The notes beneath the pieces were generated by a model that worked only from the letters and a program-made list of their open reading frames with translations, ran no database searches and had not been told where the DNA came from. A stretch of DNA of 8,111 bases, taken from the NCBI GenBank assembly GCA_018060305.1, contig JAGOWF010000117.1:1-8111 (forward strand), written 5' to 3'. Positions 4,486-8,111 of the stretch are shown here, piece by piece. Numbering within the stretch: position 1 is the first letter of the stretch; each line of letters opens with the position of its first letter. Position numbers and translations under genes: made by a program. The stretch comes from Pyrinomonadaceae bacterium (GTDB lineage Bacteria > Acidobacteriota > Blastocatellia > Pyrinomonadales > Pyrinomonadaceae).

Positions 4486-6003
4486 ATGATCGACGACGTG
4501 CTCGGTAAATTGGTAGCGGACAAATACCGCATTGAGGGCTTGATCCACGAAAGCGAATCGGGTGACCTCTTTACCGCGCGGCACGAGGTGCTTGATCGGC
4601 CCGTGACGGTCAAGATATTGTCACGCGCCCTTGCGGTCGACCAGCGTTGGGTCAAGCGGTTTGTTGATGAGGCGCGAACTGCGTCTGCCCTCGAGCATCC
4701 GAATATCCTCAACATCACCGATTTTGGCACTGATGCCAAGGCCGTCTCATATGCGGTGTTTGAGCACGCGCCTTCTACGACGCTGCGCGACTTGATAAGC
4801 GGCACGCCTTCGATGGAAGAAAAGCGTGCCATCGGCATCGCGCGACAGATCGCGTCTGCCGTCGGAGCAGCCCATGAAAAACAGGTCCTGCACTGTGCCC
4901 TGGAGCCGCGTTTAGTCTTTGTTGACGGCCAACATGGACGCGATGTGGTGAAGGTCTATGGATTTGGCGGCGAGGCGACACACGTTGCCCGCGATGCAGA
5001 TCCGCGATATTTGGCACCGGAACAGTGCAATAAGTTTCCCGCTGCCGACGAGCGTTCTGATGTCTATTCGCTCGGTGTGATGCTGTACGAGATGCTGAGC
5101 GGTGCAGTGCCGTTTGATGGTGAGACAACGGCGGACGTCCTTGCGAAACAAAATTCCGAGCCGCCGCCGCCACTGTCAGCCTTTCGCCGCGACATCCATC
5201 CGGAGATCGAACCGATCGTGCTGAGCGCGATAGCCGCCGACCCGGAACGACGCTATCAAACGATGGCGGCACTTGCCGAGGACCTCGACATACTCTCCGG
5301 CCGGCTCGGCATCGCCGCGGCTGATGAACCAAAGCCGGAAGTTGCCGTTGCGAAAGCCAATGTATGGCGGACGGCATTCATCGCGATGGCGGGCATCGCC
5401 CTGCTGGCGGCCGCGTTGATCTACGCGACATGGACCCGCCGGATCGACCCGACAACAGTAGCTCAGACCGACGCCGGCAGCCTGCCCGTGCAGCCCATAG
5501 GTCCGGCTTCCGGCATTCAGGACCAGATGATCGCGGACGCATTCCTGAGGAATTACGTCGGCTACGACGCCAACACCGCGATGCCGCTCGACCCGCTGGC
5601 CAACGCCGGTGATGGCCTCGACTACTGGAGCAGCGGCGGCTACCCACAGATAACGACCGGCCCGCTGCCGATGAACGTAGCACCCGGCGGCCCGATGATG
5701 ACCGTGCCCGGCAGCGGCGGCAGTCAGTTCATGTCAGACATTTGGTATGACAAGCAGAACAACCGATGCTTCGACCTGAACGGCACCGTCCCGTGCCCTC
5801 CGGGCGTGCAGCGTCAGGAAACCGCACCGCCTGCAAATACTCGCCCCAATCCACCGAATGCGAATGCCGCCGGAAACACGGCAACAACTCCTCCCGTCAG
5901 GCCCGGCGGTCCCACGCCCGCGACGACGCCAAAGCCCCTGGCAACGCCTCCGCCGAGAGGCACACGGCCTGTGGCAAATAAACCTCCAGCCAAGCCCGAG
6001 TAA
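4486..6003 (+). CDS. Single-pass membrane protein with serine/threonine pseudokinase domain
   Basis: A 505-residue protein. Residues 14-271 follow the bacterial Hanks-type kinase fold: Lys43 in VTVKIL (the VAIK lysine), Glu62 in the C-helix, RYLAPEQ (174-180) at the APE motif, and Asp192 in SDVYSLGVMLYEML. The catalytic centre is broken. The glycine loop reads HESESG (21-26) in place of GxGxxG. The HRDLKPxN loop reads HCALEPRL (136-143), losing Arg, the catalytic Asp, Lys and the metal-binding Asn. DFG reads GFG (159-161), losing the magnesium Asp. It should therefore bind partners, perhaps nucleotide, without phosphate transfer. One membrane helix (about 297-316) separates it from a likely extracytoplasmic part, which has a Gly/Met/Pro region, a short segment with Cys428 and Cys437, and a Pro/Thr/Ala-rich tail (446-505). 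No Shine-Dalgarno is visible before the ATG. It lies 134 bases after atpE and converges on moxR. Partner unknown. Confidence 0.88.
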   Translation: MIDDVLGKLVADKYRIEGLIHESESGDLFTARHEVLDRPVTVKILSRALAVDQRWVKRFVDEARTASALEHPNILNITDFGTDAKAVSYAVFEHAPSTTLRDLISGTPSMEEKRAIGIARQIASAVGAAHEKQVLHCALEPRLVFVDGQHGRDVVKVYGFGGEATHVARDADPRYLAPEQCNKFPAADERSDVYSLGVMLYEMLSGAVPFDGETTADVLAKQNSEPPPPLSAFRRDIHPEIEPIVLSAIAADPERRYQTMAALAEDLDILSGRLGIAAADEPKPEVAVAKANVWRTAFIAMAGIALLAAALIYATWTRRIDPTTVAQTDAGSLPVQPIGPASGIQDQMIADAFLRNYVGYDANTAMPLDPLANAGDGLDYWSSGGYPQITTGPLPMNVAPGGPMMTVPGSGGSQFMSDIWYDKQNNRCFDLNGTVPCPPGVQRQETAPPANTRPNPPNANAAGNTATTPPVRPGGPTPATTPKPLATPPPRGTRPVANKPPAKPE

Positions 6004-6007
6004 GAAG

Positions 6008-6029
6008 CAAGCTAAAGCTTGAACTCTGA
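6008..6029. repeat. Single copy of the AAGCTTTAGCTT dispersed repeat between convergent genes
   Basis: CAAGCTAAAGCTTGAACTC (6008-6026) is identical to 3841-3859, and the reverse complement of 6008-6029 matches 3801-3822 in 20 of 22 bases. It fills most of the 32-base gap between the convergent pseudokinase and moxR genes. With only one arm it forms no long hairpin here; the core AAGCT-AA-AGCTT is itself nearly palindromic. Confidence 0.75.
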
Positions 6030-6035
6030 ACAAGT

Positions 6036-6989
6036 TTATCGGGGAACTTCCACGGTCTTTACGATATCCGAGATAACCGCGTCGGGTGTGGCTCCGTCAA
6101 GCTCGGCCTCGGCCCTTAAGGCCAGTCGATGACGCAGCACGGGCAAAGCTACATCGCGGATGTCGTCAGGCGTGGCAAAATCGCTACCACGGATCGCGGC
6201 TAAGGCCTTTGAACACAGCAATAACGCGACAGACGCACGAGGGCTGGCACCATAGAGAACGGTCGGATGCGTTCTCGTCCGGCGGACGATCTCGACGATG
6301 TATTGCTGAACGCCGGGCTCCATCCGCATGTTGCGGACCTCCGTACGACAATGTTGGATAGCGGCTGCATCGGGCAGCGGAGCGAGTTGGACCTGTTCTA
6401 GATGCCGAGAGTTAAAGCCTGCGTCCCAACGAGCAACGATCTCGGCTTCCTCTTCGGCCTCGGGGTAGTCGATAAGTATCTTCATCAGGAAGCGGTCAAG
6501 CTGTGCCTCGGGCAGCGGATATGTGCCCTCGTATTCGATGGGGTTTTCGGTCGCGAGCACCGTAAACAGAGGTGAGAGTTGATAACGCTCGCCATCGATC
6601 GTCACCTGCCGTTCTTCCATCGCTTCGAGCAAGGCGGCCTGCGTCTTTGGGGGTGTCCGGTTGATCTCATCTGCGAGTAGGATGTCAGTAAAGACAGGTC
6701 CGTGCCGCAGAGTGAATTCCGAGGTCTGCATGTTAAAAACGTTCGTTCCCGTGATGTCCGACGGCATCAGATCAGGCGTGAACTGAATTCGCGAGAACTG
6801 TGCTCCGATGATCTGGGCGAGCGTCTTTACGGTCAGCGTCTTGGCCGTGCCGGGAACACCTTCGATCAGCGCGTGCCCTTCGGCAAGGAGCGCGACCAGT
6901 ATCTGCTCGATCGCATCGTCTTGGCCGACGATGGTCTTATGCAGTTCGTTTAGAATATGTGCAACCGTCGCGGGTGTGTGAGTCAGCAT
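6036..6989 (-). CDS. MoxR-family AAA+ ATPase
   Basis: A 317-residue cytoplasmic ATPase of normal family length. Visible motifs in order: VGQDDAIEQ (21-29), Walker A GVPGTAKT (44-51, Lys50), Walker B ILLADE (103-108) followed by INRTPPKTQAALLEAMEE, sensor 1 ATENP (Asn149), LPEAQLDRF with Arg166 as likely arginine finger, and sensor 2 GASPRAS (Arg251). MoxR proteins act as chaperone-like machines that help assemble or activate partner proteins, often with VWA-domain or DUF58 proteins encoded nearby; none is seen in this window. The start at 6989 shares one base with the TGA stop of the transporter gene (TGATG), so it is translationally coupled. The frame is open up to 7058, but those added residues lie inside the transporter gene and precede the family's normal N-terminus. 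It is the last gene of its operon and converges on the pseudokinase gene 32 bases away. Confidence 0.93.
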   Translation of the reverse strand: MLTHTPATVAHILNELHKTIVGQDDAIEQILVALLAEGHALIEGVPGTAKTLTVKTLAQIIGAQFSRIQFTPDLMPSDITGTNVFNMQTSEFTLRHGPVFTDILLADEINRTPPKTQAALLEAMEERQVTIDGERYQLSPLFTVLATENPIEYEGTYPLPEAQLDRFLMKILIDYPEAEEEAEIVARWDAGFNSRHLEQVQLAPLPDAAAIQHCRTEVRNMRMEPGVQQYIVEIVRRTRTHPTVLYGASPRASVALLLCSKALAAIRGSDFATPDDIRDVALPVLRHRLALRAEAELDGATPDAVISDIVKTVEVPR

Positions 6990-7726
6990 CAGAATAGTCC
7001 GTAGATCGTCCAGCCGGCCAATATAAATACGGCCGTCAGGAATATTCGCCTCAGCCATACCTCATCGAGTTTTGTGGCGTAATGTGCACCGACATAGGCA
7101 CCGGCAAACATCGTTAGCCCCAGGATCAGGCCGAGTTTATAGTCCACTAAACCTTGCCACATAAAGGCAATGGCCGCAACGCCCGATGACGCCACATTGA
7201 TCAGTTTTGTTGCCCCGACAGCCTCGCCGTATTCCATGCCGTAAATGCCAACGCAAACGGCCGTCAGCATCGTGACATAACCGCCGCTGAACAGCCCGCC
7301 GTAGATGCCGAGGACGAAGACAAGCAGATAGGTCAGGCCAACGGCCCTCGACGACGCTCTTTTGGTATGCGGCCTGAGGAGAATAAACAGTGCGACCGCG
7401 ATCATGGCCCCGCTGACGATCATCTTGAGCCCATCCGCACTGATGACGCCGACGAGCAATGCACCAAAAGTCGAACTGATGACCGTGAGCGCGATCATCG
7501 GCCACAGTGGCCGAATCTCAAACCGCCGCTGCCTGACAAAGGGAATCGTCCCGCCGATCGCCATAAAAAACAGCGCAAACATATTAGTCGCGACAGCGAT
7601 CTTAGGATCGATGCCCGCGTGGAACATCACGGGAACGGCAATGAGCGAATTGCTGCCGGTCACAACGCCCACAATGCTCGTGAGAAAAAAAACGACGATG
7701 AGAATAAAAAGCGTGTCAGCCGGCAT
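6989..7726 (-). CDS. TSUP (TauE/SafE) family membrane transporter
   Basis: A 245-residue protein with about eight membrane helices arranged as two similar halves. The first half carries GVVTGSNSLIAVPVMFHAG (20-38) followed by ATNMFALFFMAIGGTIPF; the second carries YGGLFSGGYVTMLTAV (142-157) followed by GATKLINVASSGVAAIAF. This internal duplication, with a glycine-rich turn and a polar ..TK/TN.. helix in each half, is the mark of the TauE/SafE family. Members export sulfite, sulfoacetate or related organosulfur anions; some have other or unknown substrates, so the substrate here is not predicted. The start ATG (7726-7724) lies 11 bases inside the end of the DUF4350 gene, with AAGG 7 bases upstream; the stop overlaps the moxR start. 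Translational coupling on both sides places a transporter inside a DUF4350-MoxR unit, which is unusual in my experience of such operons. Confidence 0.9.
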   Translation of the reverse strand: MPADTLFILIVVFFLTSIVGVVTGSNSLIAVPVMFHAGIDPKIAVATNMFALFFMAIGGTIPFVRQRRFEIRPLWPMIALTVISSTFGALLVGVISADGLKMIVSGAMIAVALFILLRPHTKRASSRAVGLTYLLVFVLGIYGGLFSGGYVTMLTAVCVGIYGMEYGEAVGATKLINVASSGVAAIAFMWQGLVDYKLGLILGLTMFAGAYVGAHYATKLDEVWLRRIFLTAVFILAGWTIYGLF

Positions 7727-8111
7727 GTTTTGACCTTGGCGTGCGGAGAATGCCGAGCCTTTGCTCGATGTCGCGGAGGGCGCCGATCAATCGCAGCATC
7801 TCACGCTTGCCGGTGGGCTCGCCGCGAATGATCTCTTCACATTTGAACAGCGTGGCCTCGATCTCATCGCGGTTATCTCCGATCCGTTCGGCCAAATTGC
7901 CGGCGATCTCGTGTGGCCGTGCCGTCATCGTTTCGAGGCCGAGGTTTCGACAAATGCGGACACGGGCCTCTGTATAGACATTCTCAATCGCCAGATCGTA
8001 AGCGCGCGTGCGGTGCTGCAGCTCGGCCATCGCGGTCACGTACTCTAGTTTTGAAAGGCGGTCAGCTTCGGGTTCGGGAACGGCGCGGGCAAAGCGACGA
8101 CTGCGCGAGTA
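7716..8111 (-). CDS. C-terminal 131 residues of a probable DUF4350 domain protein (5' end beyond window)
   Basis: The frame is open to the right edge, so the start is outside the window; an in-frame GTG at 8039 is internal, because the residues before it continue the family pattern (RRFARAVPEPEADRLSKLEY). What is visible is the cytoplasmic tail that follows the last membrane helix of DUF4350-type proteins: a basic stretch RSRRFAR, then helices with EYVTAMAELQHRTRAYDLAIENVY, a middle part with IAGNLAERIGDNRDEIEATL, a short ...IIRGEPTGKREMLRL... segment and the end LRDIEQRLGIL. Proteins of this type are encoded beside MoxR ATPases in several phyla and may be their partners, but the molecular role is unknown. 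It is upstream of and overlaps the transporter gene by 11 bases, so it is the first visible gene of a three-gene operon. The assignment rests on the tail pattern and the moxR neighbourhood. Confidence 0.7.
   Translation of the reverse strand, partial: YSRSRRFARAVPEPEADRLSKLEYVTAMAELQHRTRAYDLAIENVYTEARVRICRNLGLETMTARPHEIAGNLAERIGDNRDEIEATLFKCEEIIRGEPTGKREMLRLIGALRDIEQRLGILRTPRSKHAG

Noticed and set aside
4775..5377. Minus-strand 200-codon open frame inside the pseudokinase gene
   Set aside because: It is rich in Arg/Ser/His as expected for an antisense shadow of a GC-rich gene, while the plus frame has a full kinase fold.
6990..7058. 23-residue N-terminal extension of MoxR
   Set aside because: It lies wholly inside the transporter gene, and the family's normal start matches the ATG at 6989 that overlaps the transporter stop.
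8037..8039. GTG at 8039 as true start giving a complete 107-residue protein
   Set aside because: The frame stays open to the window edge and the upstream residues continue the DUF4350 tail pattern; no Shine-Dalgarno precedes the GTG.

Overview
The window looks like chromosomal DNA from an uncultured or poorly studied member of the Acidobacteriota, probably of the Blastocatellia/Pyrinomonadales type. That placement is an inference from gene content and style: an AtpZ-AtpI-AtpB-AtpE cluster without the other ATP synthase genes, a proline-rich membrane kinase-like protein, a DUF4350/MoxR operon, and palindromic repeats in several gaps. It was not confirmed by any search. I saw no rRNA, tRNA, transposase, phage or CRISPR feature.

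Left part (1-1755): two minus-strand genes, a small NTF2-like lipoprotein followed by a DUF1015 protein that runs off the left edge. They are tightly coupled: the lipoprotein stop codon is part of the DUF1015 ribosome binding site. Divergent from them is a complete pterin-4a-carbinolamine dehydratase gene. It is followed by an inverted array of CTTTGC octamers that probably ends its transcript.

Centre (1901-4351): the membrane part of an F-type ATP synthase. An AtpZ-type protein with a long disordered N-terminus, AtpI, the proton-channel subunit a (atpB) and the ring subunit c (atpE) run left to right. atpB and atpE are separated by 242 bases. That gap holds a terminator-like hairpin made of a dispersed repeat, then a 142-base foldable element closed by an imperfect 20-bp inverted repeat, then a strong ribosome binding site for atpE. 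A second, 82-base palindrome follows atpE. No atpF, atpH or F1 gene follows; the operon is cut after the c subunit.

Right part (4486-8111): a 505-residue single-pass membrane protein with a kinase fold that has lost both catalytic aspartates, so it is a predicted pseudokinase. It converges on a minus-strand operon of a DUF4350 protein (partial, entering from the right edge), a TSUP (TauE/SafE) transporter and a MoxR AAA+ ATPase, whose genes overlap by 11 and 1 bases.

The points most worth a second look are the structured leader in front of atpE, the pseudokinase next to atpE, and the way atpE is bracketed by palindromes on both sides.
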